Shown in pieces: positions 7,143-16,544 of a stretch of DNA of 32,681 nt. The notes beneath the pieces were generated by a model that was given only the letters and a program-made list of their open reading frames with translations, made no database searches and was not told the DNA's origin. Origin of the DNA: a virus; IMG/VR virus record IMGVR_UViG_3300027747_000283, positions 1 through 32,681 of that record; one strand, 5' to 3'. Position 1 is the first letter of the stretch. Every line of letters starts with the position of its first letter. The position numbers were made by a program, and so were the translations under genes.

Positions 7143-10100
7143 ATGCTTCTTGACTTACCAAAACTGGGGGCTGTTCAGTTTGATGATAATTTATCGGCTG
7201 AAGAATTAAGTTCCCAATTAGAACATTTAGCTAAAAAGTATGATTTTGAAATACCTAAAGGAAATGTAGGCTATGGTGAAATGGCTAAAAAAGCCTTTAC
7301 TCGTGGCACAAAACAACTAGGTTCTACTTTTGGTGACATCATTCCTGCTATGGCAGGTAAAGCTCTTGGGTTTGATGAGTTTGCTGAAAGACAGATGGGT
7401 GAGGCAAAAGCCACCCAAGAAGAAATAAATAAGTACTATGCTCCGCAATATAAAGAGCTATCGGACGTAAAAGGTATTACTGATGCTCCTGGATTTGTTT
7501 TAGAGACGATTGTTGAGCAAATACCTAATATCTTAACCTCGTTAATTCCTGGTGTTGGTCTTCAAGCAGTAGCCGCCCGAACAGCTGCCAATGGTATTGC
7601 TAAAAATCTTGCAGTTCAAGCTGCTGAAAAAGGGCTAGCTGGAGAAGCTGCAAATGCATTTATTGCCCAAGGTGTTAAACAATCTCTTCCACAATTAGCA
7701 AATATAAAAAGTGCCGCACAAAACGCTGGTATTTTCTTAGGCTCTTACGCACAAAATGCTCCCGAAGTTTTTCAAAATATATACGAAGAAACTGGCAAAC
7801 TTGAAGTAGGAACATCTTTATTGTTTGGTGCTGGTTCTGCCGCATTAGACTCTGTGCTGCCTTCTCAATTAGCCAAAAGCTTAACTGGTCCAATGAGGGT
7901 TGGGGTAGTAGAAAAAATACTTGAGAAGTCTGGCATGGACAAAGGCTTACTGCGTACAGTAAGCGCTAATATGTTAAAAGGCGCCGGTTTTGAAGGTATG
8001 ACCGAAGGTGCGCAAGAAGCTATTAGTATTGCTGCCGAACGATTTGTTTCGGATAACCCACAAGTATTTGGTAGTAAAGAGTGGAATCGCATCATGGAGT
8101 CCAGCGTCCGTGGCGCTGTAGGTGGTGCAGGATTTGGTACGGCTGGTGGTGCTACTGAAGCTGCTCGCCGTCAATCTCAATACAATGCTGCCCAACAGAA
8201 ACGTGCTGGTAGACTAGATCAATATAAACAAGCCGCTGATTTAAAAGCCGAAGCTGATGCCGCAGGGGTATCCGTAGAAGAGTACCAACAACTACAAGAC
8301 CAAGGCGAACTTCCTGGTTTAGAGACTGGTCCTTATACAGAACTATATGACGCTAATGCTATTAAAGCTCAAGCTAAAGAAGATGCCAAGCTAGCTAAAG
8401 AGGCTGCTAAAAATGCACCTAAAGATTTATCAGGCAAACAAGTAACTCTGTTTGATGAGAACGGGCAACCTACCAAAGCTGCTGAACTTGCCAAAACTAA
8501 AGGTGACAAAGCTGAAGCTAACCGCATCCGCCAAGCGGAGCAAAAAGAAAAGACCGCATTAAAAGAAGCTCAAGCTAAACTTAAAAAAGTACTAGGAGCT
8601 AAACAAGCAGACTTGTTTGAAGGTACTAAACTGCCTACAGCCAAAGAAGCCGAAGCCGCCTATAAAGCTGCTGAAGAAGAACGCAAAGCTAACGTTGGAC
8701 AACTTGGTTTATTTGGTCAACCAGCACCTGCAGCAACTACACCACCTCCAGCACCCGTGGCAACTGCACCAGAAGAAGTTATTGCCGAGCCTGTAGTTCG
8801 TGCTAAACCTACACCAGTTACAGTAGAACAACTTCCTACAACAATTGACGACTCTACATTTAGAACACTAGGTATTGGTCCAACCGCAACGTTTATTAGA
8901 AACAAGTTAATACATGGTAAAGATATTACCGACCCAGCTCAAGCTGCTGAAGTAAAAGCCGTATTAGAAGCGGCTGCAGAAAAACACAAAAACAAAGAAA
9001 CTAAGGCTAAGATATCTACGTTCTTATCACGTCCAGAGTTTCAACAATTTATACAGGAGACTTCAAATGAACCTATCGCCGGAACAAGTCAGCCTAGCAT
9101 TCAAGATACTACAGTCGCCCAAGACGTGTCTGGACTTGGACCTGCCCAAAGCATTACAAAACCTAACGCAGGAGGAGTGGCTGCACCTGGACTTTCTGTT
9201 GGACAAGATATTGCAGGAAAAGGAGCAGTCGAGCGTCCACTAGGGGTAAAAGAAGCTAAAGATGTAGCTAAAACCCAGACTAATGCTGAACTTATTCTTG
9301 AAGACCAAGCCCAAGAAATTGAAAAAAATGAAGTTCGCACTGCCTTAAACCTTAGTCGCAAAATAGATAAAACGGCGGAGAAAGAAGGGTTGTTGCCTAA
9401 TGAAGTTAATATTACTCCAGAAGATGTTAAAGAAGCCGTAGATATATTACGCTTGCCCGCACTGTTTAATAGCGCACTTGATTTGCAAGATAGCGTTAAC
9501 AATTTTGAAGACACCTCAGCTGGACGTGCTAAACGTGCAAGAGATATTACTCAGTTGCAAATGGTTAAAGAAGCCGTTGCTAAATCAGGCGCAGAAGCTA
9601 CTAGGTTATTAAATAATCTAATGACTGCCAGTCAAAAAGATAGGGCTGACGGTATTTCTTTTCTTAACAAGCATGGTAATGATTTATTTGATTCGGTTAT
9701 TGCTGGCAAAATTGTTGAGGCTAAACAACGCCTTGAAAGCGAAAGTAAAAACAAAGAACTTAAAAAAGAACAAGCGTCTCAAGCTGCTGAATTAGGCAAA
9801 GCCCGTGAAGCGTCTTCTGACCGCAGAAAAGAAAAAAGACAAGAAGCTGAACTTGAAGAAGATGTAGATTACTTATCCTATGGGCTTGCTGGCTTACCAA
9901 AAAGTATTGAAGAAGCCGTTGATAACAACCAGTTCCAAGAGTTTATTACTGGTCTAGCTGCTACCGAAACAGATCCTACAATTAAAGGCATTCTCCAAAA
10001 GATTGAGAAGATGCGCCTTAAGACCAAGACTAAGGTGGGTAAAGTAACCCGTAAAAAAGGCAGTCTTGGTGGGGAATCCGATGCTGGTGCATATGACCCA

Positions 10101-13100
10101 GCTACTGACACAATTACACTTGACCCAGAGTTAGGGTTAACCCGACATACTGGTATCCACGAATCCGTTCATGCTGCTATATCACACGTACTGCGTAACC
10201 CTGACCACCCACTAACTAAACAGCTTACAGCCATATACGAGAGTGTTTACAGTCAATTAGGTAGCTCTTATGGTGCGCAAGATATTCAAGAGTTTGCTGC
10301 TGAGTTAGTCGGTAATCCAGAGTTTAGAAATGCGTTAAAAGGTATCAGTGCTCCTAGAAGCGGCAATATGCTCCAACGTATTGTTCAAATTTTGGCTGAG
10401 TTCTTTGGTTTCCGTAAAGGTACAAGTGCATACGAAGCTGGTATTAAAGCCATCAATGACATCCTAGATATTGCAGATACTGTAGCGCCTTCTAATGGTG
10501 AGCAGATGTTTAACATTATTAGCGATGCTAGAAACGCAATGCCTGTTCTTGGTAAGCAAGCTATAGAACAAACTTTAAATACCTTTTCTAACGTACAAGG
10601 TGCTGGCTGGAAAGCAATGGGTTTAAGTTTAATGCGTCTTGACCATATAAATAAAATATGGGGTGATAAGTTACCTGCTATCCAAACGCTGATTGACGCA
10701 CTAGAAAAGCGTAGGGGTTACCAAGAAGCCGCTATAAAACAAGTTAAAACTAACTACAGCAACTTTTTAAAGATTGCTAAGTCTGACCCTGCTGGTGTTC
10801 GCCGTATGGAAGATATGGCTTATGAAGCTCGTATGGCTGGTGTTGACCCTGCTAATGTTAATTTTGTAACAACCCCTGTCAATGCTGCGAAGTACCAACA
10901 GCTCCGCGCTATATATAACGCTTTACCAAAAGATGTTAGAGGGATGTACGATACCCTACGTAATGACTATAAGAAAGCGTTTGATACATACAAAGACTTC
11001 TTACTTAATAGCACAGATGACCCAACTTTAAAGCAAAAGATTAAAGCTCAGTTTGAAACTAACTCAAATGTTGTAGCCTATATACCGTTTTTACGCCGTG
11101 GCGATTATTGGGTTCGTTATCCTGACCCAGTTACTGGAGAAGAAGCGGCATCTGCTTTTGAATCTATCCGTGAGCGCCAACAATTTATTGATAAAAACCT
11201 AAAAAACATACAGCATACAACTTATCAAAACTTGGAAAGCATGGACTATAATTCACGGTCTATTCCATCATCCTCATTTATTGCACAAGTAATGAAAGGG
11301 TTATCAGTTAAAGACCCAGTTACAGGTAAGATGACCCCTGCTTCTCAGCAGCAAATGAATAACGTGTACCAAGCCTATCTGGCCCTATTCCCTGCAGGCT
11401 CTATTGCAAAGAACTTTATGCGTTCTAAAAACGTACCGGGTATGGAAAAAGATATTATTCGTGGATACGGCGACACAATGCTTAAGTGGACTAGAAAACT
11501 TGCAGACACAATCTATGTCCCACAAATTGATGCGGCAGTAGAAGGAATAAAAGAACAAGCCAAAGGTGACGATACTTTAACGGCTGTATATAAAAATATT
11601 AAACAGCAGCAAGATTTTTTTCATAACCCAACTTTTAATAAATTTACTCATGCAGCTACGGCTCTTAGCTATTTTGAATACATTTCAGGTAACATTTCTT
11701 CCGCATTAATTAACTTAACTGCGCTTCCTATGCTGGTATACCCTATACTGGGTGCACGATTTGGTTTTGCTAAAGCGGCGGCAGCTATGACTGCTTCTAA
11801 TAGGACTGCTTCTAATTGGGTATTAAAGGGCGACAACACAGACCCTAAGTACAAAGGACTGTATGACTACTTGCAAGATCATGGGCAGTTAGAACATACA
11901 CAAGCTAGAGAATTAATGGAAGGTCGCCGCACTAATACTGCAGACCAAGTTGGTCTTAAAGCTAAAATATTAGATGGTCTGTCTATTCCTTTCTCCGCAA
12001 CTGAAAAATACAACCGTGCTATTACCGCCATTGCTGCTTACGATTTAGCTAAAGCTAATAATTTTTCAGAAACCAAAGCTTTGCAATATGCAATAGACAC
12101 CGTAAAAGATGTTCATACATCCGGTATGGCTGAAACCGCTCCTTTATGGATGCAAAATTCTATAGGTCGTGTGTTCTTTACATTTAAATCATTTGCTTGG
12201 AATAGCGCTTTTTTAATGGCTAGAGCTTTTCACCAGTCTTTTGCAAAAGATCCTAGCCTTAGTGCGGAAGAAAATAAAGTAATTCGTGATATAGCTCGCC
12301 GTCAGTTGTTAGGCACTATAGCTATGACTAGCGTTTTTGCTGGGGTTAAAGGTATGCCGTTCATGGGACTAGCCCAAGTAATGGGTCAAATGCTTCATGC
12401 ATTGTTTGGTGACGATGACGAGCCGTATGATTTCAATGAGGACTTGCGTGATTTCTTTGGTGAACTTATGTACAAAGGTCCAGTTAACTACATTACTAAC
12501 TTAGAAATTGCTAACCGTGTAGGTGTTGCGCAAGATTTAATTTGGAGAGATGACCCCCGTGCAAGTGACGGGCTTGTTTTAGGCGCTATGCAAAGAGCGT
12601 TTGGTCCAGCGGGTAGTTATTTAGTTAACGTAGAGAATGCCGCAAAGATGTTCAACGAAGGGCACACAGAACGTGCTATTGAAGCAGTCCTACCTAGTTT
12701 TATTCGCAATGGCATGAAGGGTACTAGGTACATGGTGGAAGGCGCACGTACCCTTAAAGGTGATCCAGTAGAAGAAGATATTGGTGCGTATAACTCCATG
12801 ATGCAGGTTGTTGGATTCAGTCCGGCTTCTCTCTCTTCCAAATATGAAATTACTTCTGCCGCTAAAAACTACGAAAAGAAAGTAGCAGACAGGCGCCAGC
12901 GCCTCCTAAATATGTACGACATGGCTCGTACTGGCGGTGATTACGACCTAATGGCAGAGGCTAGAGAAGATATTAATGACTTTAATTCTGCCCACCCAGG
13001 AAATAGAATTACAGGCACAACACTGCAAAAGTCTCAATCCGCACGGAAAGCCGCAGAACGTAACATGATTAACGGGGTAACTTTCAATAGAAAACTATTA

Positions 13101-13139
13101 CCTGAGATTAGAGATAAGTTCTTTGACGAAGAAAATTAA
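7143..13139 (+). CDS. Giant polyvalent virion protein with zincin-like metallopeptidase motif
   Basis: This 1998-residue protein starts at ATG seven bases after the previous stop. Residues about 100-330 contain several hydrophobic Gly/Ala segments ('IPNILTSLIPGVGLQAVAA', 'GAVGGAGFGTAGGATEAA'). Residues 345-540 are Lys/Ala/Glu-rich coiled coil with three QxxLF pentapeptides. Around residue 990-1060 lies 'HTGIHESVHAAISHV' (HExxH, His1006-His1010), with Glu1050 or Glu1054 as candidate third ligand, a zincin-like layout. The C-terminal 600 residues ('IGRVFFTFKSFAWNSAFL', 'MLHALFGDDDEPYDFNEDL', 'VVGFSPASLSSKYE') resemble the C-terminal domains of large polyvalent phage proteins (LPD38-like, from memory). 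Such proteins are thought to be packaged and ejected with the genome. Protease activity is inferred from the motif only. Confidence 0.75.
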   Translation: MLLDLPKLGAVQFDDNLSAEELSSQLEHLAKKYDFEIPKGNVGYGEMAKKAFTRGTKQLGSTFGDIIPAMAGKALGFDEFAERQMGEAKATQEEINKYYAPQYKELSDVKGITDAPGFVLETIVEQIPNILTSLIPGVGLQAVAARTAANGIAKNLAVQAAEKGLAGEAANAFIAQGVKQSLPQLANIKSAAQNAGIFLGSYAQNAPEVFQNIYEETGKLEVGTSLLFGAGSAALDSVLPSQLAKSLTGPMRVGVVEKILEKSGMDKGLLRTVSANMLKGAGFEGMTEGAQEAISIAAERFVSDNPQVFGSKEWNRIMESSVRGAVGGAGFGTAGGATEAARRQSQYNAAQQKRAGRLDQYKQAADLKAEADAAGVSVEEYQQLQDQGELPGLETGPYTELYDANAIKAQAKEDAKLAKEAAKNAPKDLSGKQVTLFDENGQPTKAAELAKTKGDKAEANRIRQAEQKEKTALKEAQAKLKKVLGAKQADLFEGTKLPTAKEAEAAYKAAEEERKANVGQLGLFGQPAPAATTPPPAPVATAPEEVIAEPVVRAKPTPVTVEQLPTTIDDSTFRTLGIGPTATFIRNKLIHGKDITDPAQAAEVKAVLEAAAEKHKNKETKAKISTFLSRPEFQQFIQETSNEPIAGTSQPSIQDTTVAQDVSGLGPAQSITKPNAGGVAAPGLSVGQDIAGKGAVERPLGVKEAKDVAKTQTNAELILEDQAQEIEKNEVRTALNLSRKIDKTAEKEGLLPNEVNITPEDVKEAVDILRLPALFNSALDLQDSVNNFEDTSAGRAKRARDITQLQMVKEAVAKSGAEATRLLNNLMTASQKDRADGISFLNKHGNDLFDSVIAGKIVEAKQRLESESKNKELKKEQASQAAELGKAREASSDRRKEKRQEAELEEDVDYLSYGLAGLPKSIEEAVDNNQFQEFITGLAATETDPTIKGILQKIEKMRLKTKTKVGKVTRKKGSLGGESDAGAYDPATDTITLDPELGLTRHTGIHESVHAAISHVLRNPDHPLTKQLTAIYESVYSQLGSSYGAQDIQEFAAELVGNPEFRNALKGISAPRSGNMLQRIVQILAEFFGFRKGTSAYEAGIKAINDILDIADTVAPSNGEQMFNIISDARNAMPVLGKQAIEQTLNTFSNVQGAGWKAMGLSLMRLDHINKIWGDKLPAIQTLIDALEKRRGYQEAAIKQVKTNYSNFLKIAKSDPAGVRRMEDMAYEARMAGVDPANVNFVTTPVNAAKYQQLRAIYNALPKDVRGMYDTLRNDYKKAFDTYKDFLLNSTDDPTLKQKIKAQFETNSNVVAYIPFLRRGDYWVRYPDPVTGEEAASAFESIRERQQFIDKNLKNIQHTTYQNLESMDYNSRSIPSSSFIAQVMKGLSVKDPVTGKMTPASQQQMNNVYQAYLALFPAGSIAKNFMRSKNVPGMEKDIIRGYGDTMLKWTRKLADTIYVPQIDAAVEGIKEQAKGDDTLTAVYKNIKQQQDFFHNPTFNKFTHAATALSYFEYISGNISSALINLTALPMLVYPILGARFGFAKAAAAMTASNRTASNWVLKGDNTDPKYKGLYDYLQDHGQLEHTQARELMEGRRTNTADQVGLKAKILDGLSIPFSATEKYNRAITAIAAYDLAKANNFSETKALQYAIDTVKDVHTSGMAETAPLWMQNSIGRVFFTFKSFAWNSAFLMARAFHQSFAKDPSLSAEENKVIRDIARRQLLGTIAMTSVFAGVKGMPFMGLAQVMGQMLHALFGDDDEPYDFNEDLRDFFGELMYKGPVNYITNLEIANRVGVAQDLIWRDDPRASDGLVLGAMQRAFGPAGSYLVNVENAAKMFNEGHTERAIEAVLPSFIRNGMKGTRYMVEGARTLKGDPVEEDIGAYNSMMQVVGFSPASLSSKYEITSAAKNYEKKVADRRQRLLNMYDMARTGGDYDLMAEAREDINDFNSAHPGNRITGTTLQKSQSARKAAERNMINGVTFNRKLLPEIRDKFFDEEN

Positions 13140-13164
13140 AAAAAGCCCCTAACTAGTAGGGGCT
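13136..13164 (-). terminator. Rho-independent terminator of the leftward operon
   Basis: The arms AGCCCCTA (13144-13151) and TAGGGGCT (13157-13164) form an 8-bp GC-rich stem with a 5-nt loop. Read on the - strand, the stem is followed by a seven-T run (complement of the As at 13138-13144). On the + strand no T run follows, so it should stop only leftward transcripts. It overlaps the stop codons of both converging genes. Confidence 0.85.
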
Positions 13165-13399
13165 AAACCTCTGTAAGAGGAGAGTGCGGCTTAAGTATAC
13201 CATCAGTCCGCCAAACTCTAACCCCGTACTTGCCTTTTTCTACAACGTGTTTACAGATGATGTTAATCTGTAAACGCCGGGCCTCTGTTGTAACAAACCT
13301 TTCGGTCAAAGCCCTATCAATACAGGGCACAAAAAACGAAGTCCCAGGTTTAAACTTCTCCCACTGGATTAGCAGGGGCAGGTTCAGTATCTTCAGCAT
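13163..13399 (-). CDS. Small conserved-looking phage protein (GTSFFVP ... GVRVWR)
   Basis: This 78-residue protein is the last gene of the leftward operon. Its ATG lies inside the 3' end of the primase-helicase gene (50-bp overlap) and its TAG is part of the terminator stem. The core 'KPGTSFFVPCID', 'TTEARRLQINI' and 'VEKGKYGVRVWR' looks like a small mixed alpha/beta domain. Similar small proteins with a G-x-S-F-F-x-P start and G-V-R-V-W-R end occur in other phages as I remember them, with no known function. No clear ribosome binding site is seen, so coupling to the upstream gene is likely. The start could lie at a later non-ATG codon. Confidence 0.6.
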   Translation of the reverse strand: MLKILNLPLLIQWEKFKPGTSFFVPCIDRALTERFVTTEARRLQINIICKHVVEKGKYGVRVWRTDGILKPHSPLTEV

Positions 13400-16214
13400 T
13401 TAATAACACAGTCTCGTTAAAGAAGTCTAATTTAGTAGTATCAAAGCACAGGGCATTTACAGGGGCTTGAGTATTTGCCACCGTTCCAGCCGTCATACGC
13501 TTTTTCTTAGTACCCAGTAAAGAACTATTCTTACGATATTGGGCTAGGGACTCTTCAAAGTTCATAAAGTTCTTAGAGCAGTCGTCACGATAGCTTTTTA
13601 CAACTACATAAAGCATCTTAGTATCAGGCTCATAGCGAGACACCAAAGCCCCTCTAGGCTCTCTGATTGGACCGTGTTCTAAACCGTTGCGGCTATCTCT
13701 ATTGCCATTGATAACTAGAATCTCATGGAAGTGACGCTGTAAGAATCCACCCAAGTATTCATCGTTATCAAACATATACTCTTTGTTGCGGTTACGGGTT
13801 TCCTTAATTAAGTTAATAGCATAATCAAACACAGGCTTAACAGGAATGTCGTGCAATCCTAAAGCTTGGGCAATCGTACCCCCAGTAATTGCAATCGTAG
13901 CCATAGCAGACCAATAACGCTCAGTATTCTTAATGTCTGCCGCCTTGTCTACACGTTCTTGCATCTTGTTCATGGTCTCAATAACCATAGGTAGCTGACT
14001 TACCAACGCTTGGGCATACGGCTCAATAGCATGACCGTAGTTATTCATAAGTTTGCCAAAGTGTTGCTTAGACCATGTAGCATCCGCCTCTTCTGCTTTG
14101 ACTTGAATTTCCAAGATACGCATTAGTTCTCCCTCAGGGAAACTCTTAATAGATAACAAGGAGTCAGTGATTGATCGGTTGGAAGAAGTAACTAAACCCA
14201 AAGCCCACTTAGAATGGTTAAGTCGCTCTGCATTCTCGTGTTGTTTCATACGGTTCTTACCTTTACCCGAAGTAATGTCATAAACCTGATTTGACATCTG
14301 CTCTGCTGGCATATTGGTAATCTCATCCATAGTGGCACAAAGACTTTGCATAGTACCAAAGCGTTGCATACGGAAGTTGTATGTATCTTTAGGCGACATC
14401 AAAAGTTCTTTTGGTCTTCCATATATCGAGTTAATTGCATGAAGAACCGTTGTTTTACCACTTCCAGACTCTCTACTGAGTAGATTAAGCAAGAAGCCAT
14501 CCAAGTTAGTAAAGCGCATAAGCAAAGACCCAAAGCCCATAAAGAAGGCAAAAGCACGGTTCTCCATACCTTCTCTACCATATGAGTTAATAACATCTTT
14601 CCATACATGGAAGTCTCCTTTAGGTTGAAAGAATGGAACGATTGGTAAAGTTGGGGAAGATGGCGGACTATATGCTATCTCAGTAGCACGTATTTCTCTA
14701 TCGCCAATAATGATTGCCCCGTCTCCTTCAATCCATCCAAATTGTTTGTGTGCCTTTTCGGCTTCAGTTGTTAATTGCAATTGTTCCACCCATTTTGTTA
14801 CGTATCCCATTAACTCGTCTTGCTTTTTACCTAGCACGGCAAGCCCATGAGAAGCGATTGTGTCTCTAAATCTATCTTTAGCCATCACAGTAGCTAAAGG
14901 CATAATGAACTCTCTCACACCATCTTTTGGTAGGTGTAATCTAAACAACAAAGTTTCGCCATGATCGGGGTCTTGCATACGCTTAACCACATAAAAATCA
15001 TAGGGATAGACAAGGGCATCTTCTTCCTCATCATCTTCTTTAGACTTTCTATGCACATATATACCACCGCCCTTACCACGGAAATATGGGAACGGATAAG
15101 AAGGTATTGTGAATGTCTTAAGTTCCTTAGTAATTGGCTCAATGTCCATTACCGTATTGTCTTCTTCAGTAGCTTTAATAATCTCTTTACCTAATTGGAT
15201 AGGAGATGTAATCTTTAGAGTGCAACCTTCACAGGCGCTGGGGTTTAGCTTTTTAAAAGTCTCGCAGGTATAAGGACCTTTTGTCTCATTAGCCTTTCTA
15301 TCGGTCTCCTCAGGGTTATACTCAGGATGCTTTTTAGATAGGTTATGGATACCCGACTCTCTGTCCACACAATGCTGGGCAATACTTAATCCAGCCCTCC
15401 AAAGGGGCTCTTCTAAATCCGTTTGGTTCTCATAGATATTGGCTAGTTGCTGGCAACCTTCACCTTGCAACGACTTCATCATTATGGTCTTAAACCTAGC
15501 CTGACTGCTACCCATTAGCGCTAGAGTAGTGGCATCCATAGGACGCTTGAACTCCGCCTTATCTAGGGCTTTTAAAATCTCTTCGGTAGGGGTCAAGATA
15601 CCAGCTATGTCGTCTAATGCCACAGTTGGGGCAGTCATTAGGACTTCTACTTGAATAGGGTTCTTGAAGTCTTTAAGGTGCATGGTGTTTGGCACACGCA
15701 AAATCCTAGCCGCATCTGTTGTTACAGAAGAGTCAGCATTAAAATCATGCTCCACACATAACTGCTTTAAACGCTCGGCAAAAGGCTTCCATTCGGCTCT
15801 AGGTATTTCCTTGTCTAGAACCCAATAAACGTGCGCACCACGACCTGATTTAACCACCATAGGCTTAGGTAGCCCCGTGCTTTTACAAAAGCTTTTAAGC
15901 GCCGTTAAACCAGCATTTATGTCGGTATAGGGTTTACCCTCACCACAATCAACGTCTAAGAAAAAAGACTTTAAAGATACCGCATTAGTCGCATATCGAC
16001 CTTGGTCTGCGGATGTAAATTTTGCCAGCGCAAAGAAAGAATTAAAATTCTCACTAACTAATCTGTCTGCTTCAGCGCTAAGTTCTTCAATACTTCCTAC
16101 AAACTTCTGTTCAATTGAATTCTTTTCAACTGCGCTATTGCCCCAACTGCAATATTGTTCCCCTTCTTGTAGGGGTGGTAATACTAAAGATAGAAACTCT
16201 GTCCTCGAAAGCAT
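13350..16214 (-). CDS. Primase-helicase: AEP-type primase domain fused to DUF927-like ATPase
   Basis: I choose the ATG at 16214 (954 residues) because it has AAGGA five bases upstream; a GTG 63 bases earlier lacks one. The primase part shows 'FFLDVDCGEGK' (metal-binding Asp87/Asp89), 'KSGRGAHVYWVLD' (about 122-134) and 'TTDAARILRVPNT' (about 165-176), the motif set of archaeo-eukaryotic primases. A Cys trio (CETFKKLNPSACEGC, about 317-331) may bind zinc. The C-terminal part has a Walker A 'ESGSGKTT' at 582-589 and Walker B 'LCATMDE' ending 631, with 'FFMGFGSLLMRF' before it, as in DUF927-type helicase/ATPase domains. It should prime and unwind DNA at the phage fork with the nearby polymerase and SSB-like protein. 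Confidence 0.85.
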   Translation of the reverse strand: MLSRTEFLSLVLPPLQEGEQYCSWGNSAVEKNSIEQKFVGSIEELSAEADRLVSENFNSFFALAKFTSADQGRYATNAVSLKSFFLDVDCGEGKPYTDINAGLTALKSFCKSTGLPKPMVVKSGRGAHVYWVLDKEIPRAEWKPFAERLKQLCVEHDFNADSSVTTDAARILRVPNTMHLKDFKNPIQVEVLMTAPTVALDDIAGILTPTEEILKALDKAEFKRPMDATTLALMGSSQARFKTIMMKSLQGEGCQQLANIYENQTDLEEPLWRAGLSIAQHCVDRESGIHNLSKKHPEYNPEETDRKANETKGPYTCETFKKLNPSACEGCTLKITSPIQLGKEIIKATEEDNTVMDIEPITKELKTFTIPSYPFPYFRGKGGGIYVHRKSKEDDEEEDALVYPYDFYVVKRMQDPDHGETLLFRLHLPKDGVREFIMPLATVMAKDRFRDTIASHGLAVLGKKQDELMGYVTKWVEQLQLTTEAEKAHKQFGWIEGDGAIIIGDREIRATEIAYSPPSSPTLPIVPFFQPKGDFHVWKDVINSYGREGMENRAFAFFMGFGSLLMRFTNLDGFLLNLLSRESGSGKTTVLHAINSIYGRPKELLMSPKDTYNFRMQRFGTMQSLCATMDEITNMPAEQMSNQVYDITSGKGKNRMKQHENAERLNHSKWALGLVTSSNRSITDSLLSIKSFPEGELMRILEIQVKAEEADATWSKQHFGKLMNNYGHAIEPYAQALVSQLPMVIETMNKMQERVDKAADIKNTERYWSAMATIAITGGTIAQALGLHDIPVKPVFDYAINLIKETRNRNKEYMFDNDEYLGGFLQRHFHEILVINGNRDSRNGLEHGPIREPRGALVSRYEPDTKMLYVVVKSYRDDCSKNFMNFEESLAQYRKNSSLLGTKKKRMTAGTVANTQAPVNALCFDTTKLDFFNETVLLNAEDTEPAPANPVGEV

Positions 16215-16313
16215 AGCCGTCCTTGTTGTACCGTTTTTTATTATTAAAGGATTGGGCAGGAGTGTTACGGCACACACTCTTTTCGGTAGCTAACCTAGCC
16301 CCCCTCGTTACCA
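16215..16313 (-). other. Leader of the primase-helicase gene with hairpin
   Basis: This non-coding 99-base gap is long for this compact operon. On the - strand it contains GAGTGT ... ACACTC arms (16274-16279 with 16260-16265, 8-nt loop), followed by an AT-rich stretch and the ribosome binding site. A run of six G and a GGTTAGCTACC near-palindrome precede the hairpin. No T run follows the stem, so it does not look like a terminator. It may shape expression of the downstream gene or be an RNA processing site; both are inference. Confidence 0.4.
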
Positions 16314-16544
16314 TTAACCTACTTTTGCAAGCAGTTTTGTCATCTTTTCAGCGTATTTGCCTGATACGATTGATTCACCCTTAAACCATGCATACACAGT
16401 CATTCTACTAACTTTAAAGTGTTCTGCAACATCTTGTACGGGTATATCCTTACTTAAACAAAACTTGCCTAACTTGACCCCAAGTAATTTAGAATCAGCG
16501 GACTTAATCTCATCCGCCATTGCTAGCGAATATCCTTTAGGCAT
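16314..16544 (-). CDS. Small Cro/XRE-like HTH DNA-binding protein
   Basis: This 76-residue protein has an ATG that overlaps the stop of the SSB-like gene (TAATG). Residues about 35-56 ('IPVQDVAEHFKVSRMTVYAWFKG') form a clear helix-turn-helix with the recognition helix 'SRMTVYAWF', and a basic C-terminal helix follows. Its size fits a Cro-like repressor or an accessory transcription factor. It sits between SSB-like and primase genes, so it may regulate replication genes. No target site can be assigned, although the dyads in the right part of the window are candidates. Confidence 0.75.
   Translation of the reverse strand: MPKGYSLAMADEIKSADSKLLGVKLGKFCLSKDIPVQDVAEHFKVSRMTVYAWFKGESIVSGKYAEKMTKLLAKVG

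Noticed and set aside
9101-9514. - strand frame of 137 codons inside the giant virion gene
   Set aside because: Ser/Leu-rich antisense shadow without ribosome binding site or neighbour coupling.
16314-16544. Small HTH protein as evidence of lysogeny (CI/Cro switch)
   Set aside because: No integrase, excisionase, attachment site or divergent repressor pair is seen in the window.
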